54,873 nucleotides of DNA from Ursidibacter arcticus. Lineage in GTDB: Bacteria; Pseudomonadota; Gammaproteobacteria; Enterobacterales; Pasteurellaceae. The stretch spans positions 1 to 54,873 of the forward strand of contig NZ_LEKM01000194.1 of assembly GCF_009761375.1 (NCBI RefSeq). Reading direction: 5' to 3'. The notes beneath the pieces were generated by a model. The model was not told where the DNA came from. It saw nothing but the letters and a program-made list of their open reading frames with translations, and searched no databases. The number at the start of each line of letters is the position of its first letter. Position 1 is the stretch's first letter. Positions 25,748 through 35,060 of this stretch are shown here, one piece after another. The translations under genes and the position numbers were made by a program.

Positions 25748-26842
25748 TTACATAGCAACTTCTTTTGAACCTTGAACTTGTAATTCAACACGACGATCTG
25801 GTGCTAAACAAGCGATTAACGCTTTACGACCTTTAACCGCATCACAAGTGTTGCCTGTTACAGGGTTAGCTTTACCGTAACCTACTGCAGTTACGTTAGC
25901 TGGGTTTACACCTTTAGAAACGATGTAGTTTGCTACAGATTCAGCACGACGTTGTGAAAGTTTTACGTTAAATGCTTCACCACCAATACGGTCTGTATAA
26001 CCATTTACTTGGATTGCAGCTGATGCTAAACCTAACTTATTGATTTCTTCTTGAGCAGCATCTAATGTTGCAGCTGCAGCTGGTTTTAAGTCTGCTTTAC
26101 CGAAAGCAAATAATACATCAGAGCTGAAAGAGAAGTTCTTAGTTACGATTTCTGGCTCAACAACTGGAGCTGGACCTTGACCGAAACGGTAGCTTAAACC
26201 TGCAGATACAGAACCGATATCTGGGCTATATTGGAAGTTAGATGAACCACCTTCTTTACGAACAGCTTTATCTAAGTTACCAACACGGCTTAACCATTGG
26301 TATTCAACACGAGCTGCTAATGCTGGAGTAATTGCGTACTCTAAACCACCTGCTAATACTAAAGAAGTTTTTAAGTTGTGAGCTTTCTCACGTGATTTAG
26401 TAGCCACTTCAGGTTGAACATAGTAGTCTGAACGAACTAATGCAGCACCAACACGAGCGTAAGCGTCTAAACCATCAACGATTGGATAGCTACCTTTTAA
26501 GCTGATGTGTGCACCGTGAGCTGAATGTTTAGCAGCACGTTTATCTTTAGTTTCACCTGGGAATGTTGTATTGCCACGTACACGACCGAAATAGTCATAG
26601 CCTGCTTCAACCGCTAAGTTAGAAGTAATTTGATAACCACCGAATACGCCGTAAGTTACAGAGTTACGGTTAATACCAAAACCATCACCTTGATTTTTCT
26701 TAGCATCAAATTGAGTTAAACCATCGTGGAATGAAGCCCAACCAGCTTTAGCACCAGCATAGAAAGTATTTGCTTGTGGAGCTGCCTGAACAGAAGCGAT
26801 TGCTAAACCAGAAACTGCTAATGCAATTACAGATTTTTTCAT
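25748..26842 (-). CDS. ompA: OmpA family outer-membrane protein (P5-like)
   Basis: Major outer-membrane protein that links the outer membrane to peptidoglycan and often acts as an adhesin in Pasteurellaceae. The 364-residue protein has a signal peptide (MKKSVIALAVSGLAIASVQA, then APQANTFYAG), an eight-stranded N-terminal barrel (about 22-215) ending in SAGLSYRFGQG, a short Pro hinge (APVVEPEIV), and a C-terminal OmpA-like peptidoglycan-binding domain. The latter has VNGYTDRIGGEAFNVKLSQR, RRAESVANYI and APDRRVELQV, plus a Cys pair near CDAVKGRKALIAC. The start at 26842 places the signal peptide at the N-terminus; an upstream ATG at 26857 is rejected. The 5' leader is long. Confidence 0.95.
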   Translation of the reverse strand: MKKSVIALAVSGLAIASVQAAPQANTFYAGAKAGWASFHDGLTQFDAKKNQGDGFGINRNSVTYGVFGGYQITSNLAVEAGYDYFGRVRGNTTFPGETKDKRAAKHSAHGAHISLKGSYPIVDGLDAYARVGAALVRSDYYVQPEVATKSREKAHNLKTSLVLAGGLEYAITPALAARVEYQWLSRVGNLDKAVRKEGGSSNFQYSPDIGSVSAGLSYRFGQGPAPVVEPEIVTKNFSFSSDVLFAFGKADLKPAAAATLDAAQEEINKLGLASAAIQVNGYTDRIGGEAFNVKLSQRRAESVANYIVSKGVNPANVTAVGYGKANPVTGNTCDAVKGRKALIACLAPDRRVELQVQGSKEVAM

Positions 26843-27361
26843 TTTAATAATCCTCATATTATCGTCATTACGAGATAAAAAAATTCAACACTCATTACCT
26901 AATATAATTAATGTTGAGGTTAAACAGCCTTCTAAACCCACACAAAGATTTTAAGAAGGGCTAGAATTCTTGGTTATTCTATCAAAAAATACCCTAATGC
27001 AAATGGAACTTTTGTAAAAAAGTGTAATGTTGCATTAGTTTTCGATGTGAACCCTACCAAAGTTGGTTGTTAATTATACCTTATTTTCTCTTATTTAACA
27101 AACAACCCAATACCTACGATTCAAAATATTTACACATCCTGCTGTTTAGAATTAGGTCATTGCTTAATAAACTAACATTTTACCACAAAATACCTCATTA
27201 CCGACAGCACAAAAAATATGTTTTGTGACAAGCTCTACATTCTTGACAAATTTTCTTCATTCTTTCTTTTTTAAAGTACGATTACACCATACTTTTTGTT
27301 ATGCTCATTGCATTGTTTTTCTTACTATTTTATTAAGATTATTTATGAATGGAGAGTTTAT
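26843..27361. other. Intergenic region between divergent ompA and pepT
   Basis: 519 bases without a gene. It holds the roughly 220-base ompA leader, with possible stems such as AATGCAA/TTGCATT around 26996-27037, the ompA promoter, and an AT-rich stretch before pepT. TTGACA at 27243-27248 has no matching -10 at normal spacing. I see no tRNA, repeat copy or convincing small ORF. Confidence 0.6.
27073..27101 (-). promoter_or_regulatory. Probable ompA promoter
   Basis: On the minus strand: -35 TTGTTA (27101-27096), 17-base spacer, -10 TATAAT (27078-27073). It predicts a leader of about 220 nt before the ompA ATG. Confidence 0.65.
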
Positions 27362-28627
27362 ATGGCGAATATTTCTTTAAATAAAGCCCTTCTAGCACGC
27401 TTATTGCGTTATACTCAAATTTATACCACTTCTGATGCGTCAAGCCAAACTGTACCTAGCACACCACAACAGTGGGACTTACTTCATCTTCTTAAAGAAG
27501 AAATGCAAGCTCTTGGATTATCTGATATTAGCTTAGATGATAAAGGGTATCTCTTTGCTACCTTGCCTGCAACCATAGATAAACCAGTCCCAGTACTAGG
27601 ATTATTGGCTCACGTTGATACCGCACCTGCATTTAATGGTAAAAATGTGAAACCACAAGTTATTGAGCGGTATGATGGTAATGATATTTTACTCGCTGGG
27701 AGTGGCGATAAACTTTCAGCAAAAGTGTTCCCTTCGCTCAATAAGTTAATTGGACACACTTTAGTGACGACAGATGGAACATCATTACTTGGGGCTGATG
27801 ACAAATCGGGCATTGCAATTATTCTGTCTGTTGTTGAATACTTACTTGCTCACCCCGAAATTCCACACGGAAAAATTCGTATTGGTTTTACTCCTGATGA
27901 AGAAATCGGGCGTGGAGCGAAGCACTTTGATGTTGCAAAATTTGGTGCTGATGTAGCTTATACCTTAGATGGTGGACCTGTGGGAGAGCTACAATATGAA
28001 ACCTTTAATGCAGATGAAGCAACTGTCACACTATATGGTCGCAGTGTTCACCCTGGTTATGCAAAAGATACAATGATCAATGCGTGGACAAGAGCTTGCG
28101 AATACCAACATTTACTTCCACCACATCTTACTCCGCCAACCAGTGAAGCTCGCCAAGGTTTTATTTTCTTACGTAATATGGAAGGATCAACTGATGAGTG
28201 TCGTATTCATTACGCATTAAGAAGTTTTGAGCGTACTGAGATCGAAAACTATCAGAAAATGTTGTTTGAAACGATGGAAAAAATGCAACAAAAATATGGC
28301 GAACAGTGTGGAAAGGTAGAAATTAAAGAGCATTATCGCAATATGGGAGAAGTTTTAGTCCATTATTTATACTTAATAGATATTGCTAAACAGGTAATGG
28401 AAGCTCAAGGTATCACACCAAATATCGATCCTATTCGTGGTGGAACTGATGGTGCCCGTTTATCATTTATGGGATTACCAACCCCTAATCTATTCACAGG
28501 GGGAGAAAACTTCCACGGGCCTTTTGAATTTATCTCTGTCGATACAATGAACCAATCTGCGAATGTTGTTATCAACATTGCCCAACAATTTACAACTTAT
28601 CCATTTCATTCAGGAGAATCATTATGA
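27362..28627 (+). CDS. pepT: Peptidase T (tripeptide aminopeptidase)
   Basis: Cytoplasmic zinc metallopeptidase (M20 family) that removes the N-terminal residue of tripeptides. The 421-residue protein has LLAHVDTAP (metal His84), TTDGTSLLGADDKSG, the catalytic TPDEEIGRGA, DGGPVGELQYETFNA and IRGGTDGARLSFMGLPTPNLFTGG segments near the C-terminus. The ATG at 27362 has GGAGAG upstream and starts the conserved region; an earlier ATG at 27296 is rejected. It overlaps dcuC by four bases (ATGA). In enteric bacteria pepT is induced anaerobically through FNR, which would fit the dcuC link; I do not see a clean FNR site here. Confidence 0.95.
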   Translation: MANISLNKALLARLLRYTQIYTTSDASSQTVPSTPQQWDLLHLLKEEMQALGLSDISLDDKGYLFATLPATIDKPVPVLGLLAHVDTAPAFNGKNVKPQVIERYDGNDILLAGSGDKLSAKVFPSLNKLIGHTLVTTDGTSLLGADDKSGIAIILSVVEYLLAHPEIPHGKIRIGFTPDEEIGRGAKHFDVAKFGADVAYTLDGGPVGELQYETFNADEATVTLYGRSVHPGYAKDTMINAWTRACEYQHLLPPHLTPPTSEARQGFIFLRNMEGSTDECRIHYALRSFERTEIENYQKMLFETMEKMQQKYGEQCGKVEIKEHYRNMGEVLVHYLYLIDIAKQVMEAQGITPNIDPIRGGTDGARLSFMGLPTPNLFTGGENFHGPFEFISVDTMNQSANVVINIAQQFTTYPFHSGESL

Positions 28628-29985
28628 TTAGCTTAATTATTGGTGCTTTAGCACTTATCGCCTTAGGGTGGTTAATTATTAAGGGGTACAATGCCAAAGG
28701 TGTGTTATTTGGTATGGGTATCTTATTACTGGTCATTGCTTTCTTTATGGGAAAACCGATTATTAAAGCCCCATCTGGTAATCTTATTAGTGACCTAAAT
28801 AACTATATTTACGGGCTTTTTGAATCTCGTGGTGGTAATCTTGGAATGATTATTATGGCGTTAATCGGTTTCTCGGCATATATGTCTCATATTGGAGCCA
28901 ATGATGTTATTATTCGAGTTCTTTACAAACCACTTCGCTACATTCGTTCCCCTTATCTATTGATGATTGGAGGATATTTAATTGGTTCAATGATGGCATT
29001 TGCTATTCACTCAGCCACAGCTCTTGGCGTATTTTTAATGGCGACGCTTTTCCCGATTATGACCCGTCTCGGAATTAGTGCACCATCTGCCGCAGCTGTT
29101 TGTGCAACCACCGCTATTTTAAATCTTTCACCAACCGCAGCAGATATTATCTTGGCAGCAGAAAAAGCTAATGCCGAATTAATTGGTTTCTCATTTGGTG
29201 TAATTTTACCGATGTCATTAGTGGCGATGGTATTTGTTGCAGTTGCTCACTTCTTCTGGCAACGTTTCTGCGATAAACAAGAAGGGTTAATTGCTCAAAC
29301 ATCTAATCAAACAATCAATGTAGAAAATCTAAACTTAAATACCAATGCACCACTTTTCTACTTTGTGCTACCTTTCCTACCAATTATTGGTTTGTTTATC
29401 TTTAATGGTGAAATTGCTGCAAAAATCTCATTAGGCGGATTGATTATTCTCACCATTATTCTTTCAGCTATTATCGAATTTTTCCGTACATTTAGTGCAG
29501 CAAAAGTATATGAAGGATTAGAAGTTTGCTATAAAGGAATGGCAGAAGCATTCTCTGCGGTTGTGGTACTCTTAGTTGCAGCAGGTATTTTCGCTCACAG
29601 TTTAAGTAGTATCGGCTTTATTGAAGCATTGATTGACTCTGTACAAAATGTGGGTAATGCCGCAACCTTAATGATGTTTGCATTAGTGATTATCACGTTA
29701 TTAGTTGCCATTGCATCAGGTTCGGGTAATGCAGCATTCTTCGCATTCGTAGAGATTGCACCAAAACTTGCTGCACAAATGGGTATTAACCCAATCTACT
29801 TAATTGCTCCAATGATGCAAGTATCTAATATCGGACGTGCAATGTCACCTGTTTCTGGCGTTACTGTTGCGGTTGCTGGTGCTGCAAACTTATCACCATT
29901 ACTCTTAGCAAAACGTATTTCAGTGCCATCGCTAGTGGGTGTTGCGGTTATTGTTATTTATACAATGGTGTTAATTCCACAATAA
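28624..29985 (+). CDS. dcuC: DcuC-type anaerobic C4-dicarboxylate transporter
   Basis: Inner-membrane carrier that in E. coli exports succinate or exchanges it for fumarate during anaerobic growth. The 453-residue protein has about 12 hydrophobic segments, the family segments FSAYMSHIGANDVI and SATALGVFLMATLFPIM, SPTAADIILAAEKA, and SGSGNAAFFAFVEIAPKLA, and its length is close to E. coli DcuC (461). The start overlaps the pepT stop (ATGA), so the two are coupled. It would feed or drain the FrdABCD reaction encoded 21 kb away. Confidence 0.9.
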   Translation: MISLIIGALALIALGWLIIKGYNAKGVLFGMGILLLVIAFFMGKPIIKAPSGNLISDLNNYIYGLFESRGGNLGMIIMALIGFSAYMSHIGANDVIIRVLYKPLRYIRSPYLLMIGGYLIGSMMAFAIHSATALGVFLMATLFPIMTRLGISAPSAAAVCATTAILNLSPTAADIILAAEKANAELIGFSFGVILPMSLVAMVFVAVAHFFWQRFCDKQEGLIAQTSNQTINVENLNLNTNAPLFYFVLPFLPIIGLFIFNGEIAAKISLGGLIILTIILSAIIEFFRTFSAAKVYEGLEVCYKGMAEAFSAVVVLLVAAGIFAHSLSSIGFIEALIDSVQNVGNAATLMMFALVIITLLVAIASGSGNAAFFAFVEIAPKLAAQMGINPIYLIAPMMQVSNIGRAMSPVSGVTVAVAGAANLSPLLLAKRISVPSLVGVAVIVIYTMVLIPQ

Positions 29986-30010
29986 TTATCTAAATATCAA
30001 TTCAAATTAA

Positions 30011-30047
30011 AAGGATTGAGTCCTGTGCAGTATAGCACTCAATCCTT
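30011..30047. terminator. Hairpin between dcuC and ynbE
   Basis: AAGGATTGAGT (30011-30021) pairs with ACTCAATCCTT (30037-30047). It lacks a clean T run on either side but sits where both convergent transcripts should end. Confidence 0.6.
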
Positions 30048-30093
30048 GAATTAAATCAGTCTAACTTTTGGGGGGGCAGATCACAGGGTGCTT

Positions 30094-30309
30094 TTATTTT
30101 TTACCCCCTGCTCCTTTTTCTGTATTTTCAGCCTTATCTACGGTTTTTATAACCGCTCGGGATTTTTCGTCCATTGAAACTTCAATTTTATGATCAACAA
30201 TCACATTCATATTGATAGTGATCCCTTCTGCTGGTGTTTCTAGCTGAATTTTTGGAGTACAAGCGGTGAGATAATAACAACATATTGCAAAAAATAAGGT
30301 TCGTATCAT
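30094..30309 (-). CDS. ynbE: YnbE family lipoprotein
   Basis: Small outer-membrane lipoprotein of 71 residues. The lipobox LTAC ends at Cys17 after a short hydrophobic signal peptide; TPKIQLETPAEGITINMNVIVDHKIEV is typical of YnbE. In E. coli YnbE forms the outer-membrane partner of YdbH in an intermembrane lipid-transport bridge, with periplasmic YdbL as chaperone. It follows ydbH by 10 bases in the same order as in E. coli, but no ydbL follows. An uptake signal is embedded in the signal-peptide coding region. Confidence 0.88.
   Translation of the reverse strand: MIRTLFFAICCYYLTACTPKIQLETPAEGITINMNVIVDHKIEVSMDEKSRAVIKTVDKAENTEKGAGGKK
30259..30294 (+). repeat. DNA uptake signal sequence inside ynbE
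   Basis: ACAAGCGGTGAGATAATAAC followed by ATATTGCAAAAAA; it encodes part of the YnbE signal peptide on the other strand. Confidence 0.75.
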
Positions 30310-30319
30310 TTTTTTCCCG

Positions 30320-33031
30320 TTAGCGTTTATCTAATTGTTGATAAATTGAGTGTTCAATATTTTGTTCGACTTGCGAACCATAATTGATTAGTTTCCAGAG
30401 ATCAAATAGATTTTCTTGGTGTTGATAATTTAGGTTTATTTTTGCTTTTTGGTGCTCTGATAAGTGCATTTTTAAAGCGGTTTTTAAATGCATATTGCCT
30501 TCTGTGGAGAGATTTATCTTGGCTTGTAGCTCGTCAATATGACTATCATTGACCAAGTAAGTTAGGATTTGTTCGGTATAACCGCTTTGTTTCATCGCAT
30601 CTAAAAGCTCTGGGCTAAATTTTAGGTGAGAAGGGGCAACTTGTGTAACATTTCCATCACAAATATAGCAAGGTTTTCCACTCAGCCAAAAAGGTAATAC
30701 TGCATTGGATCTGCCTTGTAAATCAAGCTGATGGTATTGGGCAAGGGATAATACTTCCGCAAAATCAATCCCTGTTAATTTTACATAGGCAATTTTGGTT
30801 TGAGGCAGTGCAAAACGTTCAATATGTAAATTCCCTCCTAAGAGATTGAATGAGAGTTCTCGTAAGAACAGCGGACGTTTTTTTGTATAGGGATAATGCC
30901 CTTGCACCTTCATTTTGGCATTCGTAAGCGGAATACCGATATTGATTTCTGCAATGCTGACATCTAATGCTCGCTTTGTACCAATATTTACTTGATTATG
31001 TTGATATTGGTAAGGGAGAGAAAATTCAATGCCTTTTAATTCGCCGTCAGGCAATGACACTGCACCATTACGAATCGCAAAATGCCCGCCAGCAATCAGC
31101 CCCTTATCCGCAGTTGCACTAAAAGCGGTTTCACCACGAATTGTACCGTTAGTAATTACCCAGTTGGAACGAAATGGCAAAAGCGGTTGGAATACATTGG
31201 CAGGTTGTTCCGACCAATATAATCGACCAATCAATTCACTGGATTTTTCCGTTAATTGTCTGCGAGCAAAAAGACGAATAGGCCCAAGTTTACCTGCACT
31301 GACTTCGCCTTTTAGCCGTAAATTTTCTACTTCACCTTCTACATTTAATGTGGCACTGAGTTTTTCTAATTCTCCCCCGTAGCTAAATTGTGCTTTGGGA
31401 GCAATCAATTTTACCCCACCGTTTAGATGAAATTGTTCATAGGCAAACTTGATTGGTTCGGTTAAATTGAGTGTTAAATGGGGAATGAGTACGCCATTTT
31501 GCTGAATTTTGCCGAGTGTGCTATTAAATTCGGATAATTCCACTAAATTGCGATGCCAGTTTCCACGCCCTGCAATGTTCAATGGGGTTTTAAACGCATT
31601 GAGTTGTGATGTTCCCCATAATTTCCATTGCCAGCGATCAATGATTGCATCAGGCTCGTCTGGATCTTGGAAAACCTGCAATGCCCCCATTTTAAAATTG
31701 CGTGCAAAGCCATCTAAATGGAGTTCTATATTTTTAAAATCAGGGCTTTCCCCACGAAAAATAGCGTGTAACCGCCCTGTTAAACCATATTTATTCAGTT
31801 GCAATCCTGCTAATGGGAAACGTAAATCGTGAATAGTTAAAAAACGTTCTGTACCTGTTAAACGTAATAATGCAGATGGTAGAAAGCGTAGAGTTAAATC
31901 TTGATACTCACCATTTAGCTCCATTGGCACTGCACTATATAAAATAAAATTGCCTTGCTTAACATTTCCTGTGATTTGAAGCGGTAGTTTAAGGCTAGTT
32001 TTTTGCAATTCGCCTTCGGGGCTACTGATCACCACATTACCTTTTCCTTTAGCATTTTCTGACAATAAACTAATTCTTATGGCGGTTTTGATTGGAAAAA
32101 GGTTTTCTATACTTAGCTCATTTGGGCTAATTCGGGTGGTAAGAAAACCACGCAGGGGAAAATCTTCACTCATTGCCCAATCAAAACGCCCTTGCTCAAT
32201 CGCAAGGCTACCGTTTTCTATCCGAAATGGAAATGCGAGTTTATTTTCAGGGAAATTTGTTGATTGCAGTTTGAATGAACCAAGTAAATGACTGCTTTCT
32301 TTCTGCCATTCCAACTGGCTAGAACCCTGTTGCAAGGCTTTATCTGTAATCACATCATTAGGTAGTTGCCAACGGTAGTGAATAGACAAAACCGCAGGAA
32401 GCTGTGCTAAATCTTGGAGCTGAGTGGAAAAATTAAGTTGGTGCTGTTCCTCATCGCTTGGTGAATAATGAAGATCACCTGTTAATTCGCCTTTTGCAAA
32501 TTGTGCTGATAATCTTACTGCTTGGTTATGGATAGAAGCGGTGAGTTGTTGCTCAATTTTTGCAACTTTTACTGATGTAGGCTGAAGTAATAACGCATTG
32601 GCTCGATGTGGTAGATCGGCAGGTAAATTTTTCCAAATCAATTGTTGAATGTTTGCTGTTCCATTCGGTAGTAAAGGAAGTAGCTCACTCAGTGAAAATT
32701 CACTTGATGTGCTATTTTCTTCTTTAGGTAACAAAGATAAGCAATGATAGTCAATAATCGCTTTTTCAAACTGAATGCGTTGTTGCTCTGCCCATTGCAG
32801 TTTAAATCCATCAGTCTTCAAGATAGGACATTGCTGATAGGAAAGTGAAAAGTGAGCAAGAGAAGTGCCACGCCAATCCGTATGAAATCCTTGAGGGATC
32901 TCAACTTTCCAATCTGTTGGCAATACCCAGTTTATTGTGTGTGCCAAACGACCGCCACTCATCAAAGCAACACCGCTTGCAAGTAAAATTGCAAACAGTG
33001 TCGCTGAAATCAATAACGTTCGGCGGATCAT
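30320..33031 (-). CDS. ydbH: YdbH, AsmA-like intermembrane phospholipid transport protein
   Basis: Large inner-membrane-anchored periplasmic protein of 903 residues. One N-terminal membrane helix (IRRTLLISATLFAILLASGVA) is followed by a long beta-strand-rich region typical of AsmA-like proteins, which form a hydrophobic groove across the periplasm. With TamB and YhdP, YdbH moves phospholipids to the outer membrane in E. coli. The start at 33031 puts the membrane helix at the N-terminus and follows the stop of the upstream gene by two bases; an earlier ATG at 33088 lies inside that gene. The next gene is its partner ynbE. Confidence 0.9.
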   Translation of the reverse strand: MIRRTLLISATLFAILLASGVALMSGGRLAHTINWVLPTDWKVEIPQGFHTDWRGTSLAHFSLSYQQCPILKTDGFKLQWAEQQRIQFEKAIIDYHCLSLLPKEENSTSSEFSLSELLPLLPNGTANIQQLIWKNLPADLPHRANALLLQPTSVKVAKIEQQLTASIHNQAVRLSAQFAKGELTGDLHYSPSDEEQHQLNFSTQLQDLAQLPAVLSIHYRWQLPNDVITDKALQQGSSQLEWQKESSHLLGSFKLQSTNFPENKLAFPFRIENGSLAIEQGRFDWAMSEDFPLRGFLTTRISPNELSIENLFPIKTAIRISLLSENAKGKGNVVISSPEGELQKTSLKLPLQITGNVKQGNFILYSAVPMELNGEYQDLTLRFLPSALLRLTGTERFLTIHDLRFPLAGLQLNKYGLTGRLHAIFRGESPDFKNIELHLDGFARNFKMGALQVFQDPDEPDAIIDRWQWKLWGTSQLNAFKTPLNIAGRGNWHRNLVELSEFNSTLGKIQQNGVLIPHLTLNLTEPIKFAYEQFHLNGGVKLIAPKAQFSYGGELEKLSATLNVEGEVENLRLKGEVSAGKLGPIRLFARRQLTEKSSELIGRLYWSEQPANVFQPLLPFRSNWVITNGTIRGETAFSATADKGLIAGGHFAIRNGAVSLPDGELKGIEFSLPYQYQHNQVNIGTKRALDVSIAEINIGIPLTNAKMKVQGHYPYTKKRPLFLRELSFNLLGGNLHIERFALPQTKIAYVKLTGIDFAEVLSLAQYHQLDLQGRSNAVLPFWLSGKPCYICDGNVTQVAPSHLKFSPELLDAMKQSGYTEQILTYLVNDSHIDELQAKINLSTEGNMHLKTALKMHLSEHQKAKINLNYQHQENLFDLWKLINYGSQVEQNIEHSIYQQLDKR

Positions 33032-33033
33032 CT

Positions 33034-33846
33034 TTAAAGAATATTCGTAAATGGATATAACATCGCTAAAAAGGTCGCGACTGTCCAAGCGGTTGGATTT
33101 TTAATATTTTTTGCAAGGAGTAGCCAAGCTAACATTGCAAAAATGACAAATTGCACCCCAAAGAAAATAAAATAAGGGTAGATGAGCATCTCAGGCATAA
33201 TTTGTAGCTGTTGGTAGAGTACAAATGCAGTCCAAAGATAATTAAAGACTAAAGCAACCAATGCAAGAAGAACTAATAATTTTAAAAATCCTTCTAATCG
33301 GCTTTTCGCTAATACCAAATACCAGCCTGCCAATAAAATGCCTAATAAAAGCTGGGCAAAGTTATTTGCTCGGATACCGTTAAACAGTGAAGGCAGTTCA
33401 TACCAATAGATAGCTAAATATTGAATAATGCCAATACTCGCAATGGCAAGCCCACAAAAAATCATTGTGTTATGGAGTTTTTCGTCATCAGGCAATTTCC
33501 AGTAAATAAAAGGCAGAAATAATGATGCAGACATTGGAATTAACATTGGCGAATGTTTAGGCGTAAAACCCAATGTATATAAAAAATTCCCTAAGGCAAA
33601 CACCAATAAAAAAGGCAATACAAAGGTTAAACGCCCTTTCTGCCCCGGGCAGATTTGCCCTTTCCATAGCACAATAAAACTGATGATGACGCAAATAAAA
33701 AAGGCTAATAAGTAAGGCGAAATAAAAATGGCATTTTGCGGTGCAAAGAAATGATTAAGGCACATTTCTATAAAGACCATTAGCATTACAGGTAATAAGG
33801 CATAAGTTGCCGTTTCAAATTTAGCGGAGTTGTGATCGTGCGACAT
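33034..33846 (-). CDS. Multi-span membrane protein of unknown function
   Basis: I do not recognise this 270-residue protein. It has a short polar N-terminus (MSHDHNSAKFET) and about eight or nine hydrophobic segments nearly end to end, with short charged loops (WKGQICPGQKGR, KLPDDEKLHN, KSRLEG, KNIKNPTA), so it is an integral inner-membrane protein. No catalytic motif, repeat or transporter signature is evident. Its stop lies two bases before the ydbH start, so it is probably co-transcribed with ydbH-ynbE and could be linked to envelope lipid handling; that is inference from position only. It is divergent from gloA, and an uptake signal lies near its 3' end. Confidence 0.8.
   Translation of the reverse strand: MSHDHNSAKFETATYALLPVMLMVFIEMCLNHFFAPQNAIFISPYLLAFFICVIISFIVLWKGQICPGQKGRLTFVLPFLLVFALGNFLYTLGFTPKHSPMLIPMSASLFLPFIYWKLPDDEKLHNTMIFCGLAIASIGIIQYLAIYWYELPSLFNGIRANNFAQLLLGILLAGWYLVLAKSRLEGFLKLLVLLALVALVFNYLWTAFVLYQQLQIMPEMLIYPYFIFFGVQFVIFAMLAWLLLAKNIKNPTAWTVATFLAMLYPFTNIL
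33085..33116 (+). repeat. DNA uptake signal sequence inside the membrane protein gene
   Basis: CCAAGCGGTTGGATTTTTAA followed by TATTTTTTGCAAG; core plus T-rich half. Confidence 0.75.
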
Positions 33847-33938
33847 AATATCTTTAAGAAATAGATTGATGAAAAATGATTTTAGTTAGAGATTATGCCA
33901 TAATAGCCGACCTTTTTTCTATTTTTACGAGGTGTTAT

Positions 33939-34343
33939 ATGCGAATTTTACATACAATGTTACGCGTGGGGAATTTAGAACGTTCAATTAAGTTCTATAC
34001 TGAAGTACTTGGAATGCGTTTACTTCGCACCAGCGAGAATGAACAATATAAATATACCTTAGCTTTTTTAGGCTATGCTGATGAAAGTGAAAGTGCAGTG
34101 ATTGAATTAACGTATAACTGGGGCGTAGAAAGCTACGAATTAGGCACAGCTTATGGTCATATTGCGTTAGGGGTTGATGATATTTATGCAACGGTTGAAG
34201 CTGTTCGCCAAGCGGGTGGAAAAGTGACTCGTGAAGCAGGCCCAGTACTAGGCGGAAAGACGATTATCGCCTTTGTTGAAGATCCTGATGGCTATAAAAT
34301 CGAATTTATTGAAAATAAAGATGCTCAAAAAGCGTTAGGTTAA
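33939..34343 (+). CDS. gloA: Glyoxalase I (lactoylglutathione lyase)
   Basis: Detoxifies methylglyoxal by isomerising its glutathione hemithioacetal to S-lactoylglutathione. The 134-residue protein has the four metal ligands at the positions known from the E. coli nickel enzyme: His5, Glu56, His74 and Glu122, and the family motifs [20 protein letters not shown] and [20 protein letters not shown] precedes the ATG at 33939; an in-frame upstream start at 33876 has no such support. It precedes rnt, the order seen in H. influenzae, but a terminator separates them. Confidence 0.96.
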   Translation: MRILHTMLRVGNLERSIKFYTEVLGMRLLRTSENEQYKYTLAFLGYADESESAVIELTYNWGVESYELGTAYGHIALGVDDIYATVEAVRQAGGKVTREAGPVLGGKTIIAFVEDPDGYKIEFIENKDAQKALG

Positions 34344-34363
34344 TTATATTTCCATTTAATTTT

Positions 34364-34392
34364 AGGTGGGATTTCCCCACCTTTCTATTTTT
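34364..34392 (+). terminator. Terminator between gloA and rnt
   Basis: AGGTGGG (34364-34370) pairs with CCCACCT (34376-34382), followed by TTCTATTTTT. It ends 7 bases before the rnt start, so read-through may be needed for rnt or rnt has a promoter overlapping the gloA end. Confidence 0.8.
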
Positions 34393-34398
34393 ACCACA

Positions 34399-35040
34399 AT
34401 GACAACACAAACTGATAACCAAGCACAAGATTATCGATTATTAAAAAACCGCTTTCGTGGTTATTTGCCAGTCGTAATTGATGTTGAAACCGCAGGGCTA
34501 AATGCACAAACAGATGCCTTACTTGAAATTGCCGCCATTACTTTAAAGATGGACGAACAAGGCTATCTACAACTTGATGAAAAATTTCATTGTCATATTC
34601 AGCCTTTTGAAGGAGCGAACATTAACCCAGAGTCATTGAAAGTCAATGGTATTGATATTGATAACCCTGAACGTGGTGCGATTCCCGAGGTTATTGCTAT
34701 TCCTGAAATGTTTAAAATGATTAGAAAGGCAGTAAAGGACAATGGCTGTCAGCGAGCAGTTATCGTGGCACATAATGCAACTTTTGACCAAGCATTTTTA
34801 CAAGCAGCAGTAAAACGAATCAATGCAAAACGCGATCCATTTCACCCTTTTGCAATGTTTGATACCGCAACCCTTGCAGGTTTTATGTATGGGCAAACTG
34901 TTCTGGTAAAGGCTTGCCAAATGGCACAAATTCCTTTTGATGGTAAACAGGCGCATTCCGCTTTATACGATACAGAGCGTACCGCTGAGCTTTTCTGCAC
35001 AATGGTTAATAAACTAAAAGATTTAGGTGGGTTTAAGTAA
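34399..35040 (+). CDS. rnt: Ribonuclease T
   Basis: 3'-to-5' exonuclease that trims the 3' ends of tRNA and other stable RNAs. The 213-residue protein is a DEDD-family enzyme with VVIDVETAG (catalytic Asp28 and Glu30), the central [10 protein letters not shown], and [14 protein letters not shown] with the last catalytic Asp. Length matches E. coli RNase T (215). The start at 34399 fits the family N-terminus (a short polar leader then [13 protein letters not shown]), but it lacks a Shine-Dalgarno because a terminator hairpin lies immediately upstream. A GTG at 34366 inside that hairpin is rejected. Confidence 0.94.
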   Translation: MTTQTDNQAQDYRLLKNRFRGYLPVVIDVETAGLNAQTDALLEIAAITLKMDEQGYLQLDEKFHCHIQPFEGANINPESLKVNGIDIDNPERGAIPEVIAIPEMFKMIRKAVKDNGCQRAVIVAHNATFDQAFLQAAVKRINAKRDPFHPFAMFDTATLAGFMYGQTVLVKACQMAQIPFDGKQAHSALYDTERTAELFCTMVNKLKDLGGFK

Positions 35041-35060
35041 ATGAATATTAAGTACTTTCC

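Noticed and set aside
27243-27248. TTGACA as the pepT -35
   Set aside because: No acceptable -10 hexamer lies 15-19 bases downstream; the nearest candidates are 22 or more bases away.
30070-30076. Run of seven G as a possible phase-variation tract
   Set aside because: It lies outside any gene, after both the dcuC and ynbE stops, and not between promoter elements that I can identify.
33031-33088. Longer start for ydbH at 33088
   Set aside because: It would overlap the upstream membrane protein gene and bury the N-terminal membrane helix behind 19 unrelated residues.
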